Below are positions 27,198-36,519 of a stretch of DNA of 64,000 bases, one piece after another. This DNA comes from Gemmatimonadota bacterium (GTDB lineage: Bacteria; Gemmatimonadota; Gemmatimonadetes; Gemmatimonadales; Gemmatimonadaceae), in assembly GCA_016182795.1 (NCBI GenBank), contig JACPFW010000012.1, positions 62,001 through 126,000 on the forward strand, given 5' to 3'. Position numbers and translations under genes: made by a program. Every line of letters begins with the position of its first letter. The stretch's first letter is position 1. The notes under the pieces were generated by a model, which saw only the letters and a list, made by a program, of their open reading frames with translations, was not told the origin of the DNA and did no database searches.

Positions 27198-29165
27198 ATG
27201 CTGCACCGTCCGTTCAGCCGGCGCTTGGCCGTCGGCGTCCTTACCGCGTTCATCGCGCTCCCCGCCGGCGCCCAGCGGGGCGGGGCGCTCCCCGACAGCG
27301 TGAAGGCCCGTCGGTGGGCCGTTGAGAACGAGCTGCAGTCCGTGGCCGTCGTTGAGCGCAAGGTCATGATCCCGATGCGCGACGGGGTGCGTGTGGCCGC
27401 CGATATCTACTATCCCAGGGACGGCGCAAAGAAGTATCCGGCCATCTGGTCGCGCACGCCGTACAACTTCAACTACTGGGACATCCACAACGGCGTGCCG
27501 CGCGACATGACCACGGCGCTCACCGCCGTGAAGCGCGGCTATGCCTACGTGGAGATGCAGGAACGCGGGCACTTCTTCTCCGAGGGGAACTACGACATCC
27601 TTGGCGCGCCGCTCTCCGACGGCGACGACGAGCTGAACTATCTGCGCTCGCAGCCGTGGTCCAACGGCAAGATTGGCACGACGGGCTGTTCGTCGACGGC
27701 CGAGTGGCAGCCGGCGGTGGCGTCGCTGGGCAACCCTGGTTTTGCGGCGATGAATGTGCAGGGCTTCGGCGCCGGCGTCGGGCGTGTTGGGCCGTACTAC
27801 GAGCAGGGCAACTGGTACCGCGGCGGCGCCGTGCAGATGCTGTTCATCAGCTGGCTGACGGGCGAACAGAACCAGGTGCGCCCGATGTTCCCGCGCGGCA
27901 CCACCCAGCAGCAGCTCATCGAGGCGTCCAAGTTGTTCGACCTCGGCGAGCATGCGCCGCCCGTCGACTGGGCCAAAGCGTTCTGGCACCTGCCGACCAT
28001 CGAGCTGATCAAGGCCGCGGGCGGGCCGATCGGCATCTTCGCCGACTCGATGCCCGTGCCGACGGGTGGCGCGATGATGAAGCGCGCCCCCAACGACCCG
28101 GCGTGGTACAAGGGCGGACTCTGGCACGACAACATGCCGATCAACATCCCGGGACTCTGGTTCACGTCGTGGTACGACGTCTCGGTGGGCCCCAACGTGG
28201 CGATGTACAACCACGTGCGAAAGACGGCCCAGGGGAAGGGGAAGGACAACCAGTGGCTGATCATCGCGCCCGTGGCGCACTGCTCGTACACCCGGGCCAC
28301 CGAGCACACGGTGGTCGGCGAGCGGGACATGGGCGACGCCCGCTACGGCTACCAGAACCTCGTCTTCGACTTCTTCGACCAGTTCCTGAAGGACCAGGGG
28401 CTGACGCCGATGGACACGGTGCCGAAGGTGCGGTACTACGTGATGGGGCTGAACCAGTGGAAGACGTCGGACGTCTGGCCGCCCAAGGATGCCCAGCCAA
28501 TGACGTTCTATCTCGGCAGCAACGGCAATGCAAACACGGCCAAGGGCGACGGCGTTCTCACGATGAAGGCGCCCAAGAAGGACACGCCCGACAGGTTCGC
28601 GTATGACCCGCTCAACCCGGTGATGTCGCACGGCGGCAATGTCTGCTGCCAGGGCAACGCGGTGCAGGCCGGCGCATTGGACCAGGCCAAGACGGAGGCG
28701 CGGCCCGACGTGCTCGTCTACACAAGCGAACCGTTTGCCGACGGCATGGAGCTGAGCGGCCCGATCACGCCCACCCTGTACGTGTCGTCCGACGCCAAGG
28801 ACACCGACGTCACAGTGAAGATTCTGGACGTCTATCCCGACGGCCGCGCGTACAACCTGGACGAGAGCATCCAGCGCATGCGCTACCGCGAGGGCTACGA
28901 CAAGCCGCCGGTCTGGATGGAGAAGGACAAGGTGTACAAGGTGACGCTGCAGCCGCTGAACACGAGCAACTACTTCAAGCCCGGACACCGCCTGCGGATC
29001 GAGGTGTCGTCCTCCAACTTCCCGCGCTTCGACCGCAACCTGAACACCGGCGGGAACAACTGGAACGAAACGAAGCCGGTGACGGCGAACAACGTGATTC
29101 ATCATTCGACGCAGTACCCGTCTACGCTTACCGTGACTTTCGTCAAGAATGCGGTGCTTCCGTGA
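27198..29165 (+). CDS. Exported CocE/NonD-family hydrolase (X-Pro dipeptidyl-peptidase-like, S15)
   Basis: Hydrolase of 655 residues with a signal peptide (start at 27198, [17 protein letters not shown]). The N-terminal alpha/beta-hydrolase domain carries [16 protein letters not shown] and the nucleophile region [11 protein letters not shown], where the expected GxSYGG elbow is altered. The catalytic His is probable in APVAHCSYT. The C-terminal jelly-roll domain ends [18 protein letters not shown], a hallmark of CocE-type enzymes. Family members cleave X-Pro dipeptides or esters and acyl-beta-lactams. Placed after the SusC/SusD pair, it may process the imported substrate, but a terminator separates them. 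Confidence 0.87.
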   Translation: MLHRPFSRRLAVGVLTAFIALPAGAQRGGALPDSVKARRWAVENELQSVAVVERKVMIPMRDGVRVAADIYYPRDGAKKYPAIWSRTPYNFNYWDIHNGVPRDMTTALTAVKRGYAYVEMQERGHFFSEGNYDILGAPLSDGDDELNYLRSQPWSNGKIGTTGCSSTAEWQPAVASLGNPGFAAMNVQGFGAGVGRVGPYYEQGNWYRGGAVQMLFISWLTGEQNQVRPMFPRGTTQQQLIEASKLFDLGEHAPPVDWAKAFWHLPTIELIKAAGGPIGIFADSMPVPTGGAMMKRAPNDPAWYKGGLWHDNMPINIPGLWFTSWYDVSVGPNVAMYNHVRKTAQGKGKDNQWLIIAPVAHCSYTRATEHTVVGERDMGDARYGYQNLVFDFFDQFLKDQGLTPMDTVPKVRYYVMGLNQWKTSDVWPPKDAQPMTFYLGSNGNANTAKGDGVLTMKAPKKDTPDRFAYDPLNPVMSHGGNVCCQGNAVQAGALDQAKTEARPDVLVYTSEPFADGMELSGPITPTLYVSSDAKDTDVTVKILDVYPDGRAYNLDESIQRMRYREGYDKPPVWMEKDKVYKVTLQPLNTSNYFKPGHRLRIEVSSSNFPRFDRNLNTGGNNWNETKPVTANNVIHHSTQYPSTLTVTFVKNAVLP

Positions 29166-29234
29166 GCCGATTGAGGATATGGACTTAGGATTTCGATTTG
29201 GGATTGCGACCTAGGATTGCGATTGGCGATACGA

Positions 29235-29265
29235 GGAGGCCTCGGCTTGGGACGCCGAGGCCTCC
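29235..29265. terminator. Palindromic terminator after the CocE-type gene
   Basis: A perfect 12-bp stem (GGAGGCCTCGGC with GCCGAGGCCTCC) and 7-nt loop, extended by A-T and C-G pairs outside. Between the gene end and this hairpin (29166-29230) are degenerate repeats of GGATTnCGATT type. Confidence 0.7.
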
Positions 29266-29425
29266 TTGCCTGGTGTCGGATTCCGTCCTACGAACCCGGC
29301 GCCGGGGGCGGTGTATCCTTTTGCGAGGGCCGGTGACAGTCAACGACACGTGTCGTACCTGACCAGCCGTCATCGCGTTTGCCGGACATGGGCGGCGCGA
29401 GTGGACGTTTCATCAGGAGATGACC

Positions 29426-30061
29426 ATGAAGATGACCTCTGTGCGAAGGGCAGCGACGGTAATGACGGCGATCGGCCTCGTGGCGGTGATGGCCGCCTGC
29501 GGGTCGGATTCAACGTCGCCGAGCCGCGGGACGATTGCGGTGCAGCTGACAGACGCGCCGCTGCTTCTCGACTCGGTGAGTTCGGTGAATGTCTTCGTCG
29601 TGCGCGTTGACGGCCGCATGGCCGCGGCCGACTCGGCGGCGGCCGCGCAGGGCGCGTCGAGCGACAGCGCGAGCGCCGGCGGCTGGAAGACGCTCGCGTC
29701 ACCAAACACGAGCGTGAACCTGCTCGCGTATCAGAACGGGACGGTGCTCGGACTCGGCGCCGCCGATGTGGCGGCCGGGAGCTATCAGGGCTTCCGCCTC
29801 GTGATCGACCTGTCGAAGTCGAACGTGACGCTCGTCAACGGCTTGGTGCTCACCGGAACGAGCACGCCCAACGTGACGTTCCCCAGCGGCTCCACCTCTG
29901 GACTGAAGATCGCGCTGTCGGCGCCTATCGTCGTCACGGCCGGCGACACGACCACCATGCTGGTGGATTTCGACGCGGCGAACAGCTTCGTGATCCGCGG
30001 CAACTCCATTACGCAGAACGGACTGCTGTTCAAGCCGGTGATTCACGCGACAGTGAAGTAA
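29426..30061 (+). CDS. DUF4382-type lipoprotein
   Basis: Lipoprotein of 211 residues with lipobox VMAAC. The mature N-terminus GTIAVQLTDAPLLLDSVSSVNVFV and the pattern of beta strands match the DUF4382 family of exported proteins of unknown function. ATG 29426 is preferred because AGGAG (29415-29419) is six bases upstream; another ATG at 29420 directly abuts that site. Ser/Ala-rich low-complexity sequence lies at about 60-85. It stands as a single gene and ends at a perfect hairpin. Confidence 0.7.
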   Translation: MKMTSVRRAATVMTAIGLVAVMAACGSDSTSPSRGTIAVQLTDAPLLLDSVSSVNVFVVRVDGRMAAADSAAAAQGASSDSASAGGWKTLASPNTSVNLLAYQNGTVLGLGAADVAAGSYQGFRLVIDLSKSNVTLVNGLVLTGTSTPNVTFPSGSTSGLKIALSAPIVVTAGDTTTMLVDFDAANSFVIRGNSITQNGLLFKPVIHATVK

Positions 30062-30076
30062 GGCAATTCGGATCTC

Positions 30077-30210
30077 GGATTTCGGATACAGATCGGGGAT
30101 GCCGATTGCGGATGGGGATAGATGATGACGGCCCGGGGCATTTGCCCCGGGCCGTCATCGTTGATCCGTATCAAGTATCCGTATCCTGTATCCGTATCCG
30201 AAATCCGAGA
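30077..30210. repeat. GGATTTCGGATAC repeats flanking a hairpin
   Basis: GGATTTCGGATACAGAT at 30077-30093 is repeated exactly at 30922-30938. Its inverse form (TCCGTATCCGAAATCCGA type) occurs at about 30191-30210 and again at about 31030-31048. Each pair forms long imperfect hairpins around gene ends. Confidence 0.8.
30124..30159. terminator. Perfect 16-bp palindromic terminator between convergent genes
   Basis: Positions 30124-30139 pair perfectly with 30144-30159 around an ATTT loop. It lies between the ends of the DUF4382 gene (plus) and the DsrE-like gene (minus), so it can stop both transcripts. Confidence 0.75.
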
Positions 30211-30214
30211 TCCG

Positions 30215-30892
30215 TCATCCTTTTACGATGGTGTACCCGTACTCTCCCGCCCGCTGGGCCGCGAGAATGCCGGATGCCATCACGTGCGAGTTCTCGGGCA
30301 TGGACTTCACGAGTTCGTCCAGCACTTCCTCCATCCGGTCGCGGCTGGCGCCCTTGCCGGCGATCATCGCGGCAAGACCGCGCGTAGCGACGCCGCAGAC
30401 CGCAAAATGCACCCCGCGGCGCGCCAGCCCCTCGAGCGTGAAAGGCTCGGGCGCCGACTTCGGCTTGGTGGAGCCGAGCCGGAAAATATTCGCGCCCTTC
30501 ACCTTCTTTCCCGTCTCGGGGTCCTTGTACTTGGTGTTGCGCAGCACGTCGTGCTTGGCCCACAGCTCGTTGGAGATGGCGAGTTCCGTGGAGTAATGTC
30601 GCAGGCAGATGACGACCGCCTGGTCGCGGTCCTTGAGGTTGTACCCCGAGACGCTGGTGCGCATGAAGTTGACCGCAAAACCCACGGCGTTGCTCGCCTC
30701 TTCAATCGTCGTGCTGTCGAGGAAGAGGCGATGCTTGCCGGGCAGCTTGTCGTACCAAGCGTCCTGCGCGTAGCGCGGGATGTCGCGTCCGTCGGGCGTC
30801 GCGCGCTCAGGGGCCTGCGCGCCGACGGCGCGGGGAGTAGCAAGGCCGGCGGCGGAAAGCGTCGCGGCGGCAACGAACGAGCGGCGGTGCAT
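30215..30892 (-). CDS. Tat-exported DsrE/DsrF-like protein 1
   Basis: Protein of 225 residues beginning MHRRSFVAAATLSAAG, a twin-arginine signal. The mature part has the pattern of DsrE-family proteins: an N-terminal strand (KHRLFLDS), a central AVVICLRHYST strand, then RRGVHFAVCGVATRG with a conserved Cys, and the end motif GILAAQRAGEYGYTIV, similar to the AGVxxLxxxQxxGYAYI ending of the family. DsrE proteins handle sulfane sulfur, usually in the cytoplasm, so the Tat signal is notable. It is paralogous to the next gene. The sulfur role is inference. Confidence 0.65.
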   Translation of the reverse strand: MHRRSFVAAATLSAAGLATPRAVGAQAPERATPDGRDIPRYAQDAWYDKLPGKHRLFLDSTTIEEASNAVGFAVNFMRTSVSGYNLKDRDQAVVICLRHYSTELAISNELWAKHDVLRNTKYKDPETGKKVKGANIFRLGSTKPKSAPEPFTLEGLARRGVHFAVCGVATRGLAAMIAGKGASRDRMEEVLDELVKSMPENSHVMASGILAAQRAGEYGYTIVKG

Positions 30893-31062
30893 ACTGACTC
30901 CTGACGGCGATTTGGGATTTCGGATTTCGGATACAGATAGAGGATACGGATACGGGATGCTGATATAGGATGAACTGCCGGCAGGGCGGGCCGCAATCAT
31001 CTATCCCATCCAGTATCACTATCCGTTATCCGTATCCGAAATCCGAAATCTCCAATGCCGTT
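30893..31062. repeat. Intergenic GGATAC-type inverted repeats between the DsrE-like genes
   Basis: The left half (about 30911-30966) has GGATTT/GGATAC units and the right half (about 31008-31050) their inverse, so the spacer can fold into a long imperfect hairpin. The units match those at 30077-30210. Confidence 0.75.
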
Positions 31063-31764
31063 CTAGCCAACGTATGCGTACGAATATCCCCGCTCCTGCG
31101 CCCGATTCACGGCCACAATGCCGGCGGGGACGAAGTGGGCGTTGCCGCAGGCATTGGCCTTCAGCTCATCGTACACCGTTCCGGCATTGAGCTTCGCCTT
31201 GTCAGCGGTGGCGCCGGCGATGAAGTGCGTGGCCATGTCGCAGACCGCGAAGTGCACGCCGTCCTTGACCATCGCGGAGACGGTGTTGCCGAGGTTGGGC
31301 TGCATGCCCGTGAGGTCCGTGGCGTTCCAGACGTTTCGCACGGGGGCCGCGTTGGTTGCCGGATCCTTGAAGTCGAGCAGGGCACCCCAGATGGCGCCGT
31401 ACTTGGCCCACATCGGATCGGTGAAGGCAAAGATGGTGGCGAAGTGCCGGTAGCAGATCACCCGTGCGACGTCGGTGGCCGCGAGGGCGTACCCATTCTT
31501 GTTGGCCACGGCGAAGTTGTTGGCGAAGCCCAGGGCGCCACCCGCGCCGTGGGCGGAGACGGCGTCAAAGAAGATCCGATGCTTGCCCGGGATCGCATCG
31601 AACCAGTCGTCCTGCGGGTGCTTCGCTGGCTTGTAGTCGGGGCTGGCGGACATCGCATGGAGCGGCGACGAGCCGGTCGCGATGGCGGCTCCGACGGCGG
31701 CGGCGCCGGCGGCGAGTCGGCCAACGAATGAGCGACGGGGCGAGGAGCCAAGCGTGGGGGGCAT
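31063..31764 (-). CDS. Tat-exported DsrE/DsrF-like protein 2
   Basis: Protein of 233 residues with the twin-arginine signal PRRSFVGRLAAGAAAVG. It parallels the adjacent gene: DDWFDAIPGKHRIFFD near the start, ARVICYRHFAT in the middle, DGVHFAVCDMATHF with the conserved Cys, and the ending VPAGIVAVNRAQERGYSYAYV, which is close to the DsrE-family C-terminal motif. The two genes look like a tandem duplication separated by repeat-rich DNA. The family assignment is moderately sure; a periplasmic sulfur-binding function is inference. Confidence 0.68.
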   Translation of the reverse strand: MPPTLGSSPRRSFVGRLAAGAAAVGAAIATGSSPLHAMSASPDYKPAKHPQDDWFDAIPGKHRIFFDAVSAHGAGGALGFANNFAVANKNGYALAATDVARVICYRHFATIFAFTDPMWAKYGAIWGALLDFKDPATNAAPVRNVWNATDLTGMQPNLGNTVSAMVKDGVHFAVCDMATHFIAGATADKAKLNAGTVYDELKANACGNAHFVPAGIVAVNRAQERGYSYAYVG

Positions 31765-31853
31765 GGGGGGCCTCGTGGTAAAGGGGGAGTGTCCGCCCCA
31801 CTTTAGCCCCTCCGGCGCCGGCGCGCCACACTGCGCGTGCGTCGGCGCGCCGC

Positions 31854-32600
31854 CTACGGCCGTTCGCAGGTCGGTTCGCCCTCGCGCGAGGCGACGACGC
31901 GCTCGCGCTCGGTGCGCGGCACGAACGGCAACTCGTCGGGACTGCCGACGTAGATCACGCAGCTCTTGTTCATGCGCCGATGCACGACGATCCCGCTCCA
32001 GCCGCGGCTGCCGGCAAAGATGACCTGCGGCAACAGCGGCGCGCGTGTGCCCTTGGGTGCCGGGTACAGCCCGAGCGCCGACGCATCGGTGGTGTACGTG
32101 CCGTGGTCGGCCCAGTGCTTCTCCTCGGCCACCACCAAGTTGCGCAGGGCCGCCTTCATCTCGCTGATCTGCTGATTCTCAACCACAGCCACGGCGCCGT
32201 CGCAGGTGGGTTCACCTTCGCGACCTTGCGTTCCGTCGAGCGCAGTGCGGGGCACCGCGACCTCGCCGGGGCGACCAACCCAGTCCACGCAGGTCGCGCC
32301 GGCGACGTCGGCGTGCGCGGCCGAGGCGGAGTACGCATTGGGCTTGGTCTCAATGAAGGTCACGGTCACCTTGGACGGGACGGCGAAGCCCAGCGGCGTC
32401 AACGCGTCGAGCGTGGAGGCGTAGCGCGAATTCTGCGCGTAGTACTTCTCCTGGTAGGTGACGAGGTTGCGGAGGGTCGCGCGCAGCGTAACCAACGGCG
32501 ACGGACCGACGGGCGTCGTCGGCGCTGTGGGTGCCTGTCCTGAGAGCGTACCAGCGACGAATGCGAACGCCAGCGTGCGGAGCAACAGTCGGCTGAACAT
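31854..32600 (-). CDS. Exported protein with two pilin-like repeats
   Basis: Protein of 248 residues with a signal peptide (LAFAFVAGTLSGQ). It contains two copies of one module: LRATLRNLVTYQEKYYAQNSRYAS (about 40-63) and MKAALRNLVVAEEKHWADHGTYTT (about 148-171), each followed by beta-rich sequence, a Cys, and the phrase REGEPTC. The Q/E-x-Y...Y pattern resembles the helix-loop of type IV pseudopilins, but the prepilin cleavage site is absent. It is the last gene of the leftward cluster, 17 bp after the preceding gene. Function unknown. Confidence 0.6.
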   Translation of the reverse strand: MFSRLLLRTLAFAFVAGTLSGQAPTAPTTPVGPSPLVTLRATLRNLVTYQEKYYAQNSRYASTLDALTPLGFAVPSKVTVTFIETKPNAYSASAAHADVAGATCVDWVGRPGEVAVPRTALDGTQGREGEPTCDGAVAVVENQQISEMKAALRNLVVAEEKHWADHGTYTTDASALGLYPAPKGTRAPLLPQVIFAGSRGWSGIVVHRRMNKSCVIYVGSPDELPFVPRTERERVVASREGEPTCERP

Positions 32601-32617
32601 TGAAGTCTCTTAAAAGG

Positions 32618-33763
32618 TCAGTTGCGGAACCGGCGCGGGTTGGCGAACGCCGCGAGGGCGACGATCAACAGCGCGATGGCGACGGTGACAAGCGCCTCGA
32701 TGAGATCGACACTGGCGCCGGCGCGAAGCGGCGGCGAGTCGCCCAGCAGGACGCGCTGGGCGAGCGTGTCGATGGGAACGCCGATGATCCGTCGATATGC
32801 GTCGGCCGGCGGTTCGTCGGCGCGCCAGAGCGTGGCGAACCGCTCAGCGCCGAGGCTCGACGCGAGTGCATTCATGGCGTCGAGTGACGCGGTGTAGCCC
32901 CACAAATTCCAGGTCAATTCGGTCGACGGCGTGTCGAGATCCGCGATGATCCGGCGGTACGTCGGCGCGATGGCCGCTAGGCACTGGTCGGTGCGGCCCG
33001 AGGCGCACGCCCGGAGCGTCAGGGCCATCGCGCCGTTGTCGGCTTCCAGGTACCACGGAATGAGGTTGTCGCGAATGCGCGCTGACGGGCGCGTGGGGAC
33101 CGACGGATCGTACCCCGTGACCGCCGGCCGGAAGTCGCGCTCCTGCAGCCAGCGGCGCACGGCCGGCGACGGCGGGCCAAAGGCGGCCTCGAATCCGCAG
33201 AGGCCAAAGTGCCTCGGCTGCGGGAAGTCGGGCGGCAGCGTGCGGCGGACTTCGTGCATCAGGCGCCGTGCGTCACGCATTCCTTTGTCGCTTGCACGCA
33301 CACGCACGACGGTGGCGCAGGTCGGGGCCGCGTCACCGGCGCTTTCGATCCAGAGCACTGCACTGAGCCGATACGTCTGCGCGGTGTCGAGGACGACGAA
33401 CATCGGCAGCGCCATGGTGCTGCGAGGCATCCTGCTCCGCGACTCGGCGTACACGGCGTCGAGGTGTCGTCGCATCGATGCGGGGAGGCGCGGATCCGTA
33501 ATCAGGCGATCGCGCGTGTTGGCGGGCATCGCGGCCAACTGGCGAGCCGCCGTCGCGCGCAGTGCGCGGGTCCACGTCGTCTTCTCGATCATGCGCAACG
33601 TGTCGCTCGTGGCGGTCAACGTGCGGCGCACCTGATCAGCGGCCGATTGCTGCCGCAGCGCGTCATCGTACGTGAGCCCCGTCGGCCGCGGCGGACGTAC
33701 CACGACGAGGAGGGCAAAGGCGGCGAGCGCCAGGCCGGTCATCCGGCGCGCGGTCATTTCCAT
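32618..33763 (-). CDS. Membrane-anchored protein, degenerate peptidase-like, ABC operon
   Basis: Protein of 381 residues with an N-terminal and a C-terminal hydrophobic helix (VDLIEALVTVAIALLIVALAAF) and a large extracytoplasmic domain. The segment SLDAMNALASSLGAERFATLWR followed by AYRRIIGVPIDTLAQ resembles the helical end of gluzincin (peptidase MA-type) domains, but no HEXXH is present. A CASGRTDQC motif (Cx2Gx4C) is shared with the upstream gene. Starts at 33763 or 33757 overlap the upstream stop. It is probably a distant paralogue of that gene and an accessory of the ABC transporter; function unknown. Confidence 0.5.
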   Translation of the reverse strand: MEMTARRMTGLALAAFALLVVVRPPRPTGLTYDDALRQQSAADQVRRTLTATSDTLRMIEKTTWTRALRATAARQLAAMPANTRDRLITDPRLPASMRRHLDAVYAESRSRMPRSTMALPMFVVLDTAQTYRLSAVLWIESAGDAAPTCATVVRVRASDKGMRDARRLMHEVRRTLPPDFPQPRHFGLCGFEAAFGPPSPAVRRWLQERDFRPAVTGYDPSVPTRPSARIRDNLIPWYLEADNGAMALTLRACASGRTDQCLAAIAPTYRRIIADLDTPSTELTWNLWGYTASLDAMNALASSLGAERFATLWRADEPPADAYRRIIGVPIDTLAQRVLLGDSPPLRAGASVDLIEALVTVAIALLIVALAAFANPRRFRN

Positions 33764-34965
33764 GGCTGCCCCCGCATGGCCCATCCCAGGCACACGGCGA
33801 TGACGGCGAGGCTGGCGAGCACGAACACCGCATTGGGGAGCGGCGACGATGGCCGGGCGCCGATCACCCGCTTCATCCAGCGCTCGAGCAAGGCCTCGGA
33901 CGATGCGCCGGCCGCGGCTGCCAACTGCGCGCCAATAGACGTGGTGTCAGATGAGCGCAGCCGTTCCAACGCGGCCGGTCCGCCCATCTCGAGCGCCGTG
34001 CGCGCCAGCGACAGACGCGCGACGACGGGCATTGGCACCTGAAACGCCTCCAGCGGAAGCAGCGCGACCATGCGACGGCAGACGTCGAGCTGTCGCTGGA
34101 CGGTGCACTGGGCCTGCCCGTCGGCGCCGAACGCGCGATACAGCTCTCCGCGCTGGCTGGCATCACCGGCGATGCCTGCCAGAGCGGGAAGATCGGAAGT
34201 CTCGTACCACGATGCCACGCGGTCGGTGGGCATCGAATCGAGCGCAAAGCCCGTCCGACAGGCGTCGCGGTCGCCGGCCACACATCGCCGGACCACGGCC
34301 GCGTTGCTGGTGGCGAGCATCCGAAATAGCTCGGCGTCCTCCTTACGATGTTCGGCACGCAGGGGCAGCCGCTTATTGAGCCAGGAGCTGAGCGCGGGCG
34401 GCACACGCTGCGCGGCCGCGCGTTCGAATTGCATCACGAGGGTCGCGGCAAGTTCCGCACGGTCCAACGGATAGTGCAACCCGACGCTCGGCAACGGCAG
34501 CGCATCCATCGCTCCGTCAAGCGTTGCACTGGCGATGTAGCTTTCCGTCGGCACGCCGGTCCTGCCAATCAACGACGAGAAGCGGAGGCGCATCGTCGAC
34601 CGCTGTTCCCGCAGGGTCAGGGTCATGTGTCGCGACAACGAATCCAATTGCGCGCCGAGCAGCGGGCGGGCGTCCGCGAGCGCGACGCCGAGCGCTGCGG
34701 TTGCGTCGGGGCGCAATGTGGTCGTGGTGCGCACGCGCAGTCCCTCCGCCTCGACCACGACGGTGAGCCCCGAATCGGCGCTTGCGGCCCGCAGGGCCTT
34801 CAATGAGTCGTCCAGCAGACGCGCGCGCTCGCGCAGCTTCGCGGCGCGCTGGGCGAGCGCAGAGTCCGACGTCCCGGCCGGCACGACCGACTGCCCAGCG
34901 AGCGGCGACACACCCGCAAACACGCCCGCGAGGACGACGGCAAGGAGCAGGCGTCGCTCACACAT
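33754..34965 (-). CDS. Exported/anchored protein, degenerate peptidase-like, ABC operon
   Basis: Protein of 403 residues with a signal peptide (MCERRLLLAVVLAGVFAG) and a C-terminal membrane helix (AVFVLASLAVIAVCLGWAM). The middle has LAATLVMQFERAAAQRVPPALSSWLNKRLPL, arranged like the HEXXH-helix and PxWLxEGL segments of peptidase MA-type enzymes but without the zinc ligands. RCVAGDRDAC (Cx2Gx4C) matches the motif of the downstream gene. It overlaps the permease stop by 8 bp. It could be a pseudo-enzyme partner of the transporter; this is inference. Confidence 0.5.
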   Translation of the reverse strand: MCERRLLLAVVLAGVFAGVSPLAGQSVVPAGTSDSALAQRAAKLRERARLLDDSLKALRAASADSGLTVVVEAEGLRVRTTTTLRPDATAALGVALADARPLLGAQLDSLSRHMTLTLREQRSTMRLRFSSLIGRTGVPTESYIASATLDGAMDALPLPSVGLHYPLDRAELAATLVMQFERAAAQRVPPALSSWLNKRLPLRAEHRKEDAELFRMLATSNAAVVRRCVAGDRDACRTGFALDSMPTDRVASWYETSDLPALAGIAGDASQRGELYRAFGADGQAQCTVQRQLDVCRRMVALLPLEAFQVPMPVVARLSLARTALEMGGPAALERLRSSDTTSIGAQLAAAAGASSEALLERWMKRVIGARPSSPLPNAVFVLASLAVIAVCLGWAMRGQPWK

Positions 34966-35620
34966 CAATGAGCATCCACTTGGAGAGGAACGCCGCGAGC
35001 GGACCGTTCCCCGCATACAGGCCGTCGAGGAACCAGCCAACGAGCAGCGGCTTGTCGGTCGTCCCAACCATCGCGAGGAGCATGTCAACCACGACAATGG
35101 TCGCGACGCCGGCGACCACCAGCTTGACGCGGCGCGGATTGCTGGCGAGCAGCGCGAAGATCAGCGCAAATGGAATGAGCGTACCGAGCCAGAAGCGCAC
35201 GGCGAGTCCCGCCGGATAGGCGTGCAGCATGGCGGGGAGCGGAGCGATGGCGGCGGCGACGCCGCCAAAAAGCCCGACCGCCACCGCGACCACGCCGAGG
35301 AGTGCGGCGCCGGCCGCGAAGCGCAGCAGCACAAACTGCCACCGCGGCACGGGCAACGAGAGCGCATACACGTGCTGGCGCTGGCCGTCGGCCTGCCACG
35401 CGGAGATCGCCACCACCACCGCTACGGCAAGGGCGAGCAGTTGGTAATTCACGCTCGCCGAGGTGATGCTCTGGTAGAGCGACGGGATGTAGTACGTGCC
35501 CGCCGACTTGTACGACATCGAACGCAGTGCATTCACCGGGATGTAGCCGGCCACGAGCACGGCGAGCAGGATCACCGGACGCGTCCACTTCCATTGCGTG
35601 TAGAGCACGGCACGGAACAT
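34958..35620 (-). CDS. ABC-2-type transporter permease
   Basis: Membrane protein of 220 residues with six predicted helices, beginning MFRAVLYTQWKWTRPVILLAVLVAG. The cytoplasmic WQADGQRQHVYALSLPVPRWQFVLLR segment is typical of ABC-2 permeases that work with YtrB/CcmA-type ATPases. Its ATG (35620) shares one base with the stop of the ATPase gene. The operon order GntR, ATPase, permease matches the ytr-type arrangement of cell-envelope-responsive transporters. Confidence 0.78.
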   Translation of the reverse strand: MFRAVLYTQWKWTRPVILLAVLVAGYIPVNALRSMSYKSAGTYYIPSLYQSITSASVNYQLLALAVAVVVAISAWQADGQRQHVYALSLPVPRWQFVLLRFAAGAALLGVVAVAVGLFGGVAAAIAPLPAMLHAYPAGLAVRFWLGTLIPFALIFALLASNPRRVKLVVAGVATIVVVDMLLAMVGTTDKPLLVGWFLDGLYAGNGPLAAFLSKWMLIDV

Positions 35621-36519
35621 CAGGCCGTCCCTCCCGAGCGCGCGGTGCTGAGCAGCTCCACGAAACTCTCTTCGAGGTCGAGGTCGATGACTTCGCGCAG
35701 GGTGGCCCCCTGAGCGTTCAGCCAGGCGGCCATGTCGGGCTGCCAGCCGCGCACGCCCCATTCTTCCTCGGCGCCGGCGGTCGGCGTGCGGCCGAGCAGG
35801 GTGAACGGCGCGGCGGGGAGCACCGGCGGCGCGCCGCTCACGCGCAGCCGCTTGATGCCGCTGCGGAAGGTGTTCATCGGCAGTTCGGCGACGAGCGCGC
35901 CGTCGTCCATGACGCCCACCCAGTCGCAGATGCGCTCCTGTTCGTGCACGAGGTGACTGCTCACCAGCACCGTCGCATTGCGCGTCGACACATACTCGAC
36001 TAGCGCGGCCAGCACGTCGCGGCGCACGACCGGATCGAGCCCGTCAGTCGGTTCGTCGAGCACGAGCAGATCGGGCTGCGTGGCCAGCGCGAGGAGCATC
36101 ATCAGCTTGCCGGCCTCGCCCTTTGACAGGCGTTCGATCTTCTGTTCGCTGCGCAGGTTGAACTGCCGGCGCAGTTCCTGGGCGCGCGTCGGATTCCACG
36201 TGGCAAAGAACGCGCGGTGATGGTCCATCATCTCGCCGACGGTGAGCGAGCTGTACAGATGCACCTTCTCGGGGACGTACCCGATGCGGGCCAACGCCTG
36301 CGGCGCCCCCTGCGGAATTTGATGGCCCAGCACCTCGATGAGCCCTTCGTCGGCTTCCTGCATCCCGAGAAGGAGCTTGATGGTGGTGGTCTTGCCCGAG
36401 CCGTTGGGGCCGAGGAAGCCGTAGATCGCGCCGGTGGGGACGGTCATGTTGAGGTCGCGGATCGCGAACTCCTTTGCCGGGCGGAAGTCCACGTGCTTGA
36501 GGGCGATGGCGTCGCTCAT
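35620..36519 (-). CDS. ABC transporter ATPase (YtrB/CcmA type)
   Basis: ATPase of 299 residues. Walker A is GPNGSGKTT, the signature is the variant LSKGEAGKLMMLLALA, and Walker B is LLVLDEPTDGLDP. The C-terminal extension after about 220 is typical of ABC-2 exporter ATPases. Its start overlaps the GntR gene stop by 4 bp, and its stop touches the permease start. It presumably powers export or extraction of an envelope component. Confidence 0.9.
   Translation of the reverse strand: MSDAIALKHVDFRPAKEFAIRDLNMTVPTGAIYGFLGPNGSGKTTTIKLLLGMQEADEGLIEVLGHQIPQGAPQALARIGYVPEKVHLYSSLTVGEMMDHHRAFFATWNPTRAQELRRQFNLRSEQKIERLSKGEAGKLMMLLALATQPDLLVLDEPTDGLDPVVRRDVLAALVEYVSTRNATVLVSSHLVHEQERICDWVGVMDDGALVAELPMNTFRSGIKRLRVSGAPPVLPAAPFTLLGRTPTAGAEEEWGVRGWQPDMAAWLNAQGATLREVIDLDLEESFVELLSTARSGGTA

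Noticed and set aside
27090..29105. Long minus-strand open frame opposite the CocE-type gene
   Set aside because: Composition is Val/His/Arg-rich with no domain, and it is fully explained by the plus-strand gene with signal peptide and family motifs.
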